A DNA stretch of 64,000 nt, from assembly GCA_963774625.1 (NCBI GenBank), contig CAVZFQ010000018.1:456298-520297 (forward strand), given 5' to 3'. This document shows, piece after piece, positions 16,758-25,821 of this stretch (position 1 is the stretch's first letter; the number at the start of each line of letters is the position of its first letter). This DNA comes from VAXT01 sp963774625. GTDB taxonomy: Bacteria; Actinomycetota; Thermoleophilia; Gaiellales; Gaiellaceae. The notes below the pieces were generated by a model. The model was not told the origin of the DNA, did not search any database, and worked only from the letters and a program-made list of their open reading frames with translations. A program made the position numbers and the translations under genes.

Positions 16758-16838
16758 CGGGCAATCCTACTAGGAGAGTTTGGCGGAATCGACTCGTCGC
16801 CAGGGTGCGATGGTCGTTCCGAGGCAAGGACGCAGGGA

Positions 16839-16864
16839 GGGCCAATAGTTTTCACTATTGGCCC
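16839..16864 (-). terminator. Hairpin at the end of the EamA gene
   Basis: GGGCCAATAG (16839-16848) and CTATTGGCCC (16855-16864) form a perfect 10-bp stem with a 6-nt loop and include the stop codon of the transporter gene. It is the only notable element between 16758 and 16854. Confidence 0.7.
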
Positions 16865-17790
16865 GACTGAGGACGCGGCCTCGGGGCGAGCAGCGCGGCC
16901 TGGAGGCTCCGATCGATTTCGTCAGACTCTCCTGAGGAAGGCTCGGACGGCTCGAACAGCACGACCGCGAGCCCGCCGAGGATGATCAGAGCCCCGCCGA
17001 CGAGCACCTCCCAGGTCAGCGCCTCATCGAGGACCGCCCAGGCGAGCAGCGCGCCCGACACGACCTCGAGATAGGCGACGACGCCCATCGTCTGGGCGGT
17101 CACCTTGCGGATGAGCGCGATGTAGAGGTATCCGGAGACCGCGGTGAAGATGACGCCGAGCAGGACGACGTACACGAGCTCGCCGGGCTCCGGAACGACT
17201 CGGTCCGCACTGAAGAGGAACGGCACCATGACGAGGCCCGCGAGCGTGTAGTTCCAAAAGGTGAGGCCGGCGGCCGAGACCCGCGCGGAGATCGCCTTCG
17301 TGCCGATGACGAGCGCGGCATAGGTCAGCGCAGTGCCGAGCCCGGTGAGGAGCGCGAGCGGCCGAAACTGGACGTCGTCTCCCCCGGCGAGGGCCACGAT
17401 CGCGAGCCCGCCGGCAGCCGGTACCAACGCGGCGAGGGCGATCCGGCTACGGCGTTCGGGAAGCACGACCGGAGCCAGCAGCGCGACCACGATCGGCGCC
17501 ATGTAGGCGGCCAGCAGGGCGAAGGCGACCGACGAGAGCTTGATCGTCTCGAAGAACAGGAACCAGTGGACGCCGAGCGTCGTGCCGAGGAGGAGCGCGG
17601 CCTTCAGCGTCCGCCCGCGGCGCAGGACGAAGAGCCGCCGGGTCAAGAGCAGCACCAGAGCGATCGCCGGGACCGCAAACAGGCACCGATAGAAGACGAG
17701 CACCGGCGCGTCGAGGTCGATGCCCGCGACGATGATCGAGACGAACCCGAAGGACGCGGACAGAGCCGCAACCGCGAGATTCCAGCGCAC
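16855..17790 (-). CDS. EamA/DMT-superfamily transporter
   Basis: 311 residues with about ten membrane helices arranged as two EamA halves (roughly 5-140 and 150-285). This is typical of drug/metabolite transporters that export small organic molecules. The C-terminus carries a cytoplasmic Ser/Glu/Arg-rich tail. Substrate unknown. Its GTG start is adjacent to the argS stop, so the two are probably cotranscribed. Confidence 0.85.
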   Translation of the reverse strand: MRWNLAVAALSASFGFVSIIVAGIDLDAPVLVFYRCLFAVPAIALVLLLTRRLFVLRRGRTLKAALLLGTTLGVHWFLFFETIKLSSVAFALLAAYMAPIVVALLAPVVLPERRSRIALAALVPAAGGLAIVALAGGDDVQFRPLALLTGLGTALTYAALVIGTKAISARVSAAGLTFWNYTLAGLVMVPFLFSADRVVPEPGELVYVVLLGVIFTAVSGYLYIALIRKVTAQTMGVVAYLEVVSGALLAWAVLDEALTWEVLVGGALIILGGLAVVLFEPSEPSSGESDEIDRSLQAALLAPRPRPQSGQ

Positions 17791-17791
17791 G

Positions 17792-19299
17792 CTACATCCG
17801 GTCGGGCGCTTCGACCCCCACCAGGTCGAGCGAGCGGGCGATCACCGCCTGGGTGGCCGTGGCGAGGCCGAGCCGGAAAGCCTGAGCGTCGCTCTCGAGG
17901 ACGCGGTGCTCGTGGTAGAAGCGGTGGAAATCATCCGCCAGCCGGATCGCGTAGGTCGGTAGCGCGTGCGGGCTCCGGCGCTCGGTCGCCTCTGCGACGA
18001 CGGCCGGGAACTCGGCCAGGCGCTTGATCAGGTCGCGCTCCTCTACAGCCAGCTCGGCGGGCGGCTCGGCGCTCACCTCGGCGTCCTCCGCGTTGCGCCG
18101 GATGCCGGCGATGCGCGCGTGCGCGTACTGGACGTAGTAGACGGGGTTCTTCTGCGACTTCTCGGCCGCGAGGTCGACGTCGATGTCGATCGTCTGGTCC
18201 GGGCCCGCGCGAGACCAGGTACCACCTGGCCGCGTCCACACCGACCGCGTCGATGAAATCGTCGAGGAAGACGACATCCCCACGCCGTTTCGACACCTTC
18301 TTCTGCACCCCGCGCTCGATCAGGTGGACGAGCTGGTAGATGAGAACTTCCACGCGCTCGGGGTCGTAGTCGAGCATCCTGGCGACCGCCCCGTACCAGT
18401 TGCGCGTTCCGTGATGGTCGGCGCCGAGCACGTAGATCGCTCGGTCGAACCCCCGGTCGAGCTTGTCCTGGAGGTACGCGATGTCGGCCGCGCGGTACGT
18501 GGGCAGACCGCCCTTCTCCGCCGAGCGGATGATCACCTGGTCCTTGTCGTCGCCGAACTCGCTCGAGCGCACCCAGACAGCCCCTTCATGCTCGTAGGTC
18601 GGAAGGCGAGGGAGCAGTTCCGTGATGCGCTGCTCCAGCTCGCTCTGCAGAGGCCAGGAGTCGAAATGGATCCGGAACCGCTCGAGGGTGGCCTCGATGC
18701 GTTCGAGCATCGGTGCCACGGGATCGCCGCCTGCCTTGGCCAGCTCGGTGACGTAGTCCCCGAAGTAGCCGCCCTCCGGAGGCTCTTCACCGCGGCGCCG
18801 CGCCTCGACGGACTCGCGGAACTTGTCCATCTGGGCGCCCGCGTCGTTGTAGTAGTACTCGCGCGCCACGTCGTGCCCGGCGTACTCGAGGAGCCGGGCC
18901 ACCGAGTCGCCGTACGCCCCATTCCGTGCCGAGGCAACAGTGATCGGCCCCGTCGGGTTCGCCGAGACCATCTCGACCTGCACCCGCTCGGCCTTGTCCG
19001 CGAAACCCGCTCCGTAGCGATCGCCCGCGTCGAGGATCTCGCTCAGCGCTTCCCGGTACCAGGTCGGCGAGAGCCAGAGGTTGACGAAGCCCGGGCCCGC
19101 GATCTCGGCGCGCTCGACGCCCTCCAGCGCCTCCGCCTGGGCGACCAGCTCCTCCGCGATCTCGCGGGGCGGCTTGCTTGCGCTCCGGCGCGAGCTGGAG
19201 TGCCGCGTTCGTCGCGTAGTCCCCGTGGTCGCTGCTCGCCGGCCGCTCGAGCTCGACCCCGAGCTCGCGCTCCAGGCGCGCCAGGGCCTCAGCCGGCAA
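17792..19299 (-). pseudogene. argS: Arginyl-tRNA synthetase with two frameshifts
   Basis: Class I ArgRS homology runs through three successive frames. N-terminal add domain (HGDYATNAALQL) from TTG 19299; a +1 shift near 19175-19180 (AAGCAAGCC where AAGCAGCC would stay in frame); core (VSANPTGP to KVSKRRG, DAARWYLVSR); a second +1 shift near 18208-18214 (a GGG run); then the anticodon-binding DALR domain to 17792. Removing one base at each site gives about 501 residues. The HIGH site reads TVAS and KMSK reads KVSKR. Since argS is normally essential, either the indels are sequence errors, or this copy is decaying and another enzyme exists. The N-terminus is uncertain. Confidence 0.75.
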
Positions 19300-19369
19300 T
19301 GGCTTTGCCGTAGAGGCCTGGCCGAACGGCGATGAAGCCGGCGTTCACCCCCGTAGTATCGTTGGGCTC

Positions 19370-19672
19370 GTGGACGAGGACGACGCCCAGCAGCGCCAGC
19401 TGAACATTCATCTCGACCCCGAGCATCTGGCCGGCGTCTACTCGAACTTCGCCAACATCAGCTTCTCGGACTACGAGTTCACGCTCACCTTCGCGCGGAT
19501 CGACCACGAGGTGGAGGACGGCGACATCCCGGGCGTCGTCGTGTCGCGGGTGAACATGTCCACGAAGTTCATGCACGAGCTGCTCGAGGCGATGAACGAC
19601 GCGTACTCGAAGTGGCAGAGCCGCGAGGGGATCCGCAACCTGCCGGAGACTTCGAGCGGCAACGACTCCTAG
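19370..19672 (+). CDS. DUF3467 family protein
   Basis: 100 residues. The pattern NIHLDPEHLAGVYSNFANISFSDYEFTLTFAR followed by VVSRVNMSTKFMHELLEAM is diagnostic of DUF3467, a small family of unknown function. The start is GTG 19370; a TAGTAT box lies 10 nt upstream (19354-19359). Confidence 0.85.
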   Translation: MDEDDAQQRQLNIHLDPEHLAGVYSNFANISFSDYEFTLTFARIDHEVEDGDIPGVVVSRVNMSTKFMHELLEAMNDAYSKWQSREGIRNLPETSSGNDS

Positions 19673-19674
19673 TA

Positions 19675-21576
19675 CTAGATCTGGATCTCTGCCGGTAGCT
19701 CCCGCGGCTCGTCGGCTGCTTCGAGCTCACGCCGCGTCCGCGCGTCGAAATACACGTAGCAGGTCGTCAGCGCGACGAACGGCAACGCGAGCGCATGGAC
19801 GATCCCGGAGACGAGATTGAGCCACGCCGGCGGCGCACTCGTGAGGAGTATGAGGAGGGCGCCGAGGAAGGGGCCGGCCAGAATCCCGAGGGCGGCCCCG
19901 GCTCCGACGAGCGAGGCCACGCGGAACCAGCGGCCCCGCACGAGCTCCGCACTGCGGCGGAGGGCGTTCACGGCCGGGCGCTCCTCGAGCTCCACGATCT
20001 GCGAGAACAGCGCCCAGCGCACGACGAGCCAGATGGCGACTGGGAACAGGACGACGGTCGTCGTCAACACGGCCCACACGGCAACGGCGACCGCCAGGGC
20101 GCGGAGGAGCGGGCGAGTCCTCGTCAGGGCGATCCGGTAGGCCCGAATCGGGCCGATCGACCGGCCCGCATCGATTTCGGCGAGCGCGCAGGTTGTTGCT
20201 GCCTGGACAAGAGCCAATCCGAGCAGCGTCAGGATCGTGCCGATCCCGACGACGACGAGCACGAGCGCGCCGGCCGACTCCCCTCCGGGATCGATCCCGA
20301 GCAGCCCGAATCCGCCGAAGACGAGGGTCTGGAGTGCGGCGGTGACCATGGCCGTGGGAATCAAGAGGAGCCCGATGCCGAGAAAGAGCGGGGCGCGGCT
20401 GACGTACATGCGCCCGGCGGCTGAGAGAATCTGACCCCAGCTCCGACGGCGCGCGACGCGTAGAGGGGCGACGGGTTGCCAGGTCGCGCGCCAGGCCACG
20501 AGGAGAATCAGGGCGAGCAACGCCGCGAGGGCCAGCAGCACGAGCACGGGCTCCTGCAGCCAGCGGATCAAGGCCACCGAGCCCGTGCCGACGGCGGCGC
20601 AGAAGAAATCCGTCGCGCCGGTCCCCAGAACGCCGCCGGTCGGCACGGCGTAGGCCTCCTCTCGCCATCCTTCGGAGACCTGGACCGGCTCGACCCAGGA
20701 CCGTTTCAGGTTCGGACCGGTCGGACCGTTGAAGAACGCCTCCTGGAGCTCTCCCCAGCGACCCTCGAACGAGATCCAGGGGAACGCCGCCTGCGCTGCG
20801 GACGCATCGCTCGGGATCGTGCGCACAGCCGGGTCGAGCTCCACGTGGGGGCCGCGCGTATCGTCGCACCCCACTCCCTGCTCCGCCGAGCTGCCGATGT
20901 ACAGCGCGTCTTCGAAGAAGTTCGCGTGGGAGCCGGCCGCGGGATAAACGACCGGCCGGCGTCCGTCGACGAGCTCGAGCTTGTCGTCATCCCAGTCAGC
21001 GCCCTCGGCTCCCTCGTGCTGGCTGTAGCCGATCGAGACGGGCTCGCGTCCGAGTGCCTCGCGGGCGTCGCTGGCGTCGAAGACGAGCTGGACGTTCTCC
21101 CAGTCGCCTTCGTGCAGGTTGTTCCAGTCGTTGTAGACGTAGAAGAACCAGTACTGAAGCACCAGCTTTCCGGGTCGATCGGGATCGGTCGCCACGTGGG
21201 CGTAGGTCGTCGAGGGACTGTCCTGGGTCACCCGTCGTCCCCAGCGCTCGTAGTCGCACCCCGGGCTGAGGGCGTGCCCCGGGAAGTCGAGGTGGTAGTT
21301 GTAGAGCCCGACGACGCGGTCGGCCTTGGGCGCGATCTCGACGAGGTCGGTGGGATTCCACGGCCCGCGCAGCGCGACGGTCGGCTCGTCGAAGAGGTCG
21401 TCGACGTCGATCGGCTCGTACGGCTCCCCCGGCCCGCATTCCTCGGGCTGCTCGACCAGGCGCACGACCGGGGCGTGTCGTTCCGCCAGCGCGACCTCGT
21501 CGGCGAGGTCGGCCGCCGCCGCCGGCGCCACGACGAGCGCGACGACCGCGAGCACGGGAAGGAGGGCGACTCGCAA
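19675..21576 (-). CDS. Vps62-like domain fused to a six-helix membrane domain
   Basis: 633 residues. A signal peptide precedes an extracytoplasmic domain (about 25-330) with the Vps62/DUF946-like features WFFYVYND, HEGDWENVQLVF and GSHANFF. A first membrane helix at about 340-362 leads to a C-terminal multi-helix domain (about 375-615) resembling the membrane part of GlpQ/UgpQ-type and similar proteins. The role is unknown: the outer domain is a beta-sandwich of uncertain ligand, and the combination suggests a surface or envelope function. It is followed in the same direction by YihY and M48 genes running upstream. Confidence 0.6.
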   Translation of the reverse strand: MRVALLPVLAVVALVVAPAAAADLADEVALAERHAPVVRLVEQPEECGPGEPYEPIDVDDLFDEPTVALRGPWNPTDLVEIAPKADRVVGLYNYHLDFPGHALSPGCDYERWGRRVTQDSPSTTYAHVATDPDRPGKLVLQYWFFYVYNDWNNLHEGDWENVQLVFDASDAREALGREPVSIGYSQHEGAEGADWDDDKLELVDGRRPVVYPAAGSHANFFEDALYIGSSAEQGVGCDDTRGPHVELDPAVRTIPSDASAAQAAFPWISFEGRWGELQEAFFNGPTGPNLKRSWVEPVQVSEGWREEAYAVPTGGVLGTGATDFFCAAVGTGSVALIRWLQEPVLVLLALAALLALILLVAWRATWQPVAPLRVARRRSWGQILSAAGRMYVSRAPLFLGIGLLLIPTAMVTAALQTLVFGGFGLLGIDPGGESAGALVLVVVGIGTILTLLGLALVQAATTCALAEIDAGRSIGPIRAYRIALTRTRPLLRALAVAVAVWAVLTTTVVLFPVAIWLVVRWALFSQIVELEERPAVNALRRSAELVRGRWFRVASLVGAGAALGILAGPFLGALLILLTSAPPAWLNLVSGIVHALALPFVALTTCYVYFDARTRRELEAADEPRELPAEIQI

Positions 21577-21587
21577 GGGCCGGACCG

Positions 21588-22421
21588 TTACGGCTTCCCT
21601 GGACGCAGCCGTGGCGGCTGATCACTCGCCTCGGCACCGATCACTCCGGCGGCAATGATCACGAGCGCCGAGACGAAGAGCCAGGTCACGAAGGCGAACG
21701 TTACGCCGATCAGGCCGTAGCTCTCGGCCGACCGCTCGATCGTCGAGGGCATGTAGAAGACCGACGCCGCCGTCAGAACGGTCAGTCCGACGGCTACGAG
21801 GAGCGCGCTGGGGACGAGACGCTGCCAGGGAACACGACCGCCCAGGAGCACGTATGGCGTCCAGGCCCAGAGCACTGTCGAGGTGCCGACCGTGACGACG
21901 ACGTAGAGCGCCGAACCGCCGAGCTCCTGCAGCCAATTCCGGATCGGGACGACGAACGCGAGGAAGGCGGCGAGGCCGGCGATCCAGATGAGTCCCCGAA
22001 CGGCCCCACGAAGTCCAACCGGCTCGAGCCGCCAGATTCGCTCGTACGTCCGCTGCAGCAGGCGCGCGAAGCTGTGGCAGGTGATGAGGAGGGCGACGAG
22101 GCCGACGGCAGTCGCCGCGCCCCGGACCTCGGACGGCGTCGTGAACAACTGCCGAATCACCGTGGCGGCGTCGCCCTCGAGCTGGAACCGCTTCACGAGG
22201 CGGTCGGCCAGGCTCGCGTCCGCCGGCGTGAACGCCGACGCGACGACGGCGAGCGGGATCAGCGCGATGAACGCACGGGACGAGAGCGCGATGGCGCGGT
22301 CGAAGCCCTCGAGCTCGATGAACCGATAGGTGCACCGCCCCGCGAAGCTCCGCTCCAGAAACCGAACAGCGCGTTGACGCAGCACGTGCCCGAGGATGGC
22401 CCGTCGCGCCCGCGGCTGCAA
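21588..22421 (-). CDS. YihY/BrkB family inner-membrane protein
   Basis: 277 residues with about six membrane helices. SFAGRCTYRFIELEGFDRAIALSSRAFIALIPLAVV at the start and YGLIGVTFAFVTWLFVSALVIIAAGVIGAE at the end are typical of YihY/BrkB (formerly annotated RNase BN). The true molecular function of the family is unresolved. It lies 6 nt downstream of the M48 gene on the same strand and is probably cotranscribed. Confidence 0.85.
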   Translation of the reverse strand: MQPRARRAILGHVLRQRAVRFLERSFAGRCTYRFIELEGFDRAIALSSRAFIALIPLAVVASAFTPADASLADRLVKRFQLEGDAATVIRQLFTTPSEVRGAATAVGLVALLITCHSFARLLQRTYERIWRLEPVGLRGAVRGLIWIAGLAAFLAFVVPIRNWLQELGGSALYVVVTVGTSTVLWAWTPYVLLGGRVPWQRLVPSALLVAVGLTVLTAASVFYMPSTIERSAESYGLIGVTFAFVTWLFVSALVIIAAGVIGAEASDQPPRLRPGKP

Positions 22422-22427
22422 GTCGAG

Positions 22428-23651
22428 CTAGCGCTCGCCGCGCTCCCAGGCCTCGGCCATCTCGATGCGCTGCAGAAGCGTGGGATGGGTTCCGAAGTAG
22501 ATGTGCCACCACCCAGGTGGATCCGGCTGGCTGAGGCCCTCCTTCGCAAAGCCCTCGAACAGGCTCTCGGCCGCTGACGGGTCGTTGGTCGCCTTGAGAG
22601 CGACCCAGTCCGCCTCCGCCTCGTAGCGGCGTGAGATCTCGTTCGCGATCGGCATGACCGCCAGGTTGATGACGACGAGCAGGAGCGCGCCGTAGGGCAA
22701 TACGGCGGGATCCCCGAGACCCCCGCGCCGCCGGGTCGCCTCCGCGATGAGGAACGCGATCGGGAACGCGAAGAGCACCGACCACCCCAGCCCCTTCAGG
22801 ATGTGCTTGCGCGCGATGTGGCCGAACTCGTGCGCAACGACCACCTCCACCGAATCGTCGGAGAAGCGGCCGTCGAGCAGCGTGTCGAAGAGGACGATGC
22901 GCTCAGTCGGGCCGAGGCCGGCCGCGAAGGCATTGGGCTGGTTGGTGACGTCGCTCACCTTCTCGACGTCGACGGGCGTCCCCTCGGTGCCGACCTTCTT
23001 CGCGAGCACCTCGGACTCGCGGCGAAGCTGGGGGTCCTGCGGCCGATCGATGCCGAAGGCGAGCAGGTAGGGAGACACGAAAATGAAGAAGACGGTGATC
23101 GCCAGGAAGACCGGCGGGACCGGGATCCACCAGAAGCGCGGATAGCGCCTGGCAAAGCCCATCACGACGACGACCTGCAGCATGATGAAGGCGATCGAGC
23201 CGCCGAGAACGGCCCATGGCTCGATGAGCCACTCGAGCCAGCCGCCCTCCGCCAGGTCGTAGCGCGTGTCCCACCAGCGCAGGGCAATCGAGAACGGCAG
23301 GTCGACGGCCCAGACGACGACCAGCATCACCATCGAGACGATCAGCCCGGAGCCGATCGGGCCGAGACCGGTGGCCCTGGCGAGCCTCGGGATGCGAAAC
23401 ACGAGGACGACCAGCGTGATGAGCGTGGCGACGATCGAGAGCGCGGTCACGATGCGCACGAACCGCGCGTACTCGGCGGTCTCCTCGAGGAGCTCGGCGT
23501 CGAAGAACTCGCGCGCCGAGAGGTTCGGCAGCTGCAGGTCCCCGGGCACCTGGGTGCGCCACAGGTACCACGCTGCGGCGAGCCAGCCGAGCACGACGAG
23601 GGCTATCGTTGCCACGGCCCACCTCGGTAGCCCTTTGCGAGCCGCAGTCAT
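22428..23651 (-). CDS. M48 family membrane zinc protease, Ste24/CaaX-protease type
   Basis: About 407 residues. Several membrane helices flank the zinc site HEFGH (in VVVAHEFGHIARKHILKG), and a second ligand region lies at NEISRRYEAEADWVAL. This fits Ste24-like M48 proteases that cleave membrane or prenylated proteins. The start is uncertain. ATG 23651 would overlap the divergent phosphoesterase start at 23635 by 17 bp; GTG 23615 would leave a 19-bp gap. Confidence 0.85.
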   Translation of the reverse strand: MTAARKGLPRWAVATIALVVLGWLAAAWYLWRTQVPGDLQLPNLSAREFFDAELLEETAEYARFVRIVTALSIVATLITLVVLVFRIPRLARATGLGPIGSGLIVSMVMLVVVWAVDLPFSIALRWWDTRYDLAEGGWLEWLIEPWAVLGGSIAFIMLQVVVVMGFARRYPRFWWIPVPPVFLAITVFFIFVSPYLLAFGIDRPQDPQLRRESEVLAKKVGTEGTPVDVEKVSDVTNQPNAFAAGLGPTERIVLFDTLLDGRFSDDSVEVVVAHEFGHIARKHILKGLGWSVLFAFPIAFLIAEATRRRGGLGDPAVLPYGALLLVVINLAVMPIANEISRRYEAEADWVALKATNDPSAAESLFEGFAKEGLSQPDPPGWWHIYFGTHPTLLQRIEMAEAWERGER

Positions 23652-24372
23652 CTCCGACATCCACGGCAACCTATACGCCCTCGAGGCGGTGCTCGACGCG
23701 CTCGAGAAGGATCCGCCCGACCAGATCTGGTCGCTCGGGGACACCGTCGGTTACGGGCCGCGGCCGAATCGATGCGTCGCGCTGGTCAAGGAGCGCGCGG
23801 CGGTCTCGCTCGCCGGCAACCACGATCTCGGAGTCCTTGGTGTGAACGAGGTTGCCAATCTGCTCGATTTCAGTCACGACGCCGCCACCGCAGGCCGCTG
23901 GACACAGGGAGTGCTGGAGGACGAGTCGCGCACCTACCTCGCCGGGCTCGAGCCGCTGGCGAAGGTCGACGGCGCCGAGCTCTTCCATGCGAGCCCCCGC
24001 GATCCCGTGTGGGACTACGTGCTGACCGCCGAGGGCGCGCTCGACGCGCTCGAGTTGACCGAGGCACCCCTCGTGCTCGTCGGGCACAGCCATGTCGCGC
24101 TGGCGATCGGCATCACCGGCGAGACACTCGACGGTGGGCTCGCCCCGGAGGGCAGCGAAGTGGATCTCGCCAGCGGCCGCTGGCTCCTCAATCCAGGCTC
24201 GGTGGGCCAGCCGCGCGACGGCGACCCGCGGGCGGCCTATCTGATGATCGACTTCGACGCGAAGCGCGCCCAATTTCGGCGGGTCCCATACCCTGTCGAG
24301 CGCACACAGGCTGAGATACGTGAACGGAACCTTCCCGAAGCTCTGGCCGAACGCCTGGCTCACGGTCTGTAG
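23635..24372 (+). CDS. Calcineurin-like metallophosphoesterase
   Basis: 245 residues from TTG 23635. Metal-binding motifs appear in family order: AAVISDIHGN, GDTVGYGP, GNHD, and the late GHSH followed by NPGS. It is probably a phosphodiesterase or phosphatase of the YfcE/DR1281 group. The gene is divergent from the M48 protease and overlaps the following lipoprotein gene by 53 nt. Confidence 0.85.
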   Translation: MRAAVISDIHGNLYALEAVLDALEKDPPDQIWSLGDTVGYGPRPNRCVALVKERAAVSLAGNHDLGVLGVNEVANLLDFSHDAATAGRWTQGVLEDESRTYLAGLEPLAKVDGAELFHASPRDPVWDYVLTAEGALDALELTEAPLVLVGHSHVALAIGITGETLDGGLAPEGSEVDLASGRWLLNPGSVGQPRDGDPRAAYLMIDFDAKRAQFRRVPYPVERTQAEIRERNLPEALAERLAHGL

Positions 24373-24739
24373 CGCGCTCGCGCTGGCCGTGGGGGGCTGC
24401 GGCGGCGACGGCGGGCAGCGCGACCCTGGCCCACAGATCGATGGTGCCGCCGCTGCCGAGCTCGCCGAGCGCAGCGACGAGATCGCGCGGCTCATCGACG
24501 AAGGAGACGTGTGCAGCGCCGCGCACGAAGCCGACCTGCTGCGGGCTCAGGTTCAGGCCGAGGTCGACGACGGAAGCGTCCCGCGCGCGCTCGCGGACGA
24601 GCTGGTGGCGAAGTCCGAAGACCTCGTGAACGAGGTCAATTGCGACGAGCTCGAGCCTCCGCCTCCACCTCCGCCGTCGGAAGACGACGACGACGAGGGC
24701 AAGGGCAAGAAGGACAAGAAGAAGAAGGGGGACGACTGA
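24320..24739 (+). CDS. Small lipoprotein with a Lys/Asp-rich C-terminal tail
   Basis: 139 residues from GTG 24320. The signal ends in a lipobox-like AVGGC. A helical middle section with one Cys pair is followed by a tail of prolines, then acidic, then lysine-rich repeats (KGKKDKKKKGDD). No family is recognised. It overlaps the phosphoesterase upstream, and its stop overlaps the kinase start (CTGA), so the three are probably one operon. It may be a partner of the kinase, but nothing in the sequence shows this. Confidence 0.7.
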   Translation: MNGTFPKLWPNAWLTVCSALALAVGGCGGDGGQRDPGPQIDGAAAAELAERSDEIARLIDEGDVCSAAHEADLLRAQVQAEVDDGSVPRALADELVAKSEDLVNEVNCDELEPPPPPPPSEDDDDEGKGKKDKKKKGDD

Positions 24740-25812
24740 GCGTCGAGACGCTTGCCGGCGGCCGGTACGCGATCCTGGAGGAGCTGGGCAGCGGCGGGAT
24801 GGCCGTCGTCCACCGGGCCCGGGACAGCGAGCTCGACCGGGACGTGGCGATCAAGGTGCTGGCTGAGCACCTCGCCTCCGACGTCGAGTTCCGGCGACGG
24901 TTTCTGCGCGAGTCCCGGCTCGCGGCGAAGCTCTCGCACCCGAACGTCGTCAGCATCTACGACGGCGGCGAGACGGACGGACGACCGTACATCGTCATGG
25001 AGTACGTGGACGGCGTCACCCTCGCCGGCGAGCTCGCGCGGCGCGGTCGCCTCTCCACCGACGAGGCGATCGGCCTCGCGATCCAGGTGTGCGCAGGGCT
25101 CGAGCACGCGCACGCCACGGGGCTCGTGCACCGAGACGTCAAGCCTCAGAATCTGCTCCTGAGGGCCGACGGCGTGCTCAAGATCGCCGACTTCGGGATC
25201 GCGCGCGCCGTCGAGGGAACACAACTCACCGAGGCCGGCACCGTGCTCGGCACCGCCGTCTACCTCTCGCCCGAGCAGGCTTCCGGCGAGCAGGTGTCGC
25301 CCGCGGCCGACATCTACTCGCTCGGCGCCGTCATGTACGAGCTGCTCGCGGGGCAGCCCCCGTTCTCCCTCGAGAAGAACCTGCCGGCGCTCGTCCTCAA
25401 GAAACGGACCGGCCGCGTGCCGAGCCTGCGGGATTCCCTACCCGAGCTTCCAAGCCGGCTGGACGAGATCGTCCTGCGCTGTCTGTCGCCCGAGCCTGCA
25501 GCGCGGCCCGCATCGGCTGCCCTGCTGGCGCAGGAGCTCGCGGCATTCGCTCCCGATGCGGCGACGGTCCAGTTCCCGGCGACCACCACCCCGGTGACGA
25601 GAGCCCGCTCTCGACGACGGGCCTGGCCGTTCGCGGCCGCTGCGATCGCACTGGTCGCCGTCGCCGGCGGCATCGTGCTCGCCACCCGCGACGGTGGCGG
25701 ATCGAATCCTCCGAACGAGAATCCGCCGGCCGTGCAGCCGGTGCCGCCGGGCTCGACCCCGGCGGAGCGCGCACGAAATCTGGCGGACTGGATCCGCGAC
25801 AACTCGGGCTGA
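24736..25812 (+). CDS. Membrane-anchored Ser/Thr protein kinase (PknB-like, no PASTA)
   Basis: About 358 residues. The N-terminal Hanks-type kinase domain (about 10-265) has the ATP loop ELGSGGMA, VAIKVL lysine, HRDVKPQN catalytic loop, DFG, the APE-like SPEQA and a complete lobe to LRCLSPEPAARP. A single membrane helix follows (around 295-315), with a short Pro-rich outside tail and no PASTA repeats. The start is CTG at 24736, overlapping the TGA of the lipoprotein gene; no ATG, GTG or TTG is available in frame close to the conserved start. Confidence 0.9.
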   Translation: MSVETLAGGRYAILEELGSGGMAVVHRARDSELDRDVAIKVLAEHLASDVEFRRRFLRESRLAAKLSHPNVVSIYDGGETDGRPYIVMEYVDGVTLAGELARRGRLSTDEAIGLAIQVCAGLEHAHATGLVHRDVKPQNLLLRADGVLKIADFGIARAVEGTQLTEAGTVLGTAVYLSPEQASGEQVSPAADIYSLGAVMYELLAGQPPFSLEKNLPALVLKKRTGRVPSLRDSLPELPSRLDEIVLRCLSPEPAARPASAALLAQELAAFAPDAATVQFPATTTPVTRARSRRRAWPFAAAAIALVAVAGGIVLATRDGGGSNPPNENPPAVQPVPPGSTPAERARNLADWIRDNSG

Positions 25813-25821
25813 GAGGCTCTG

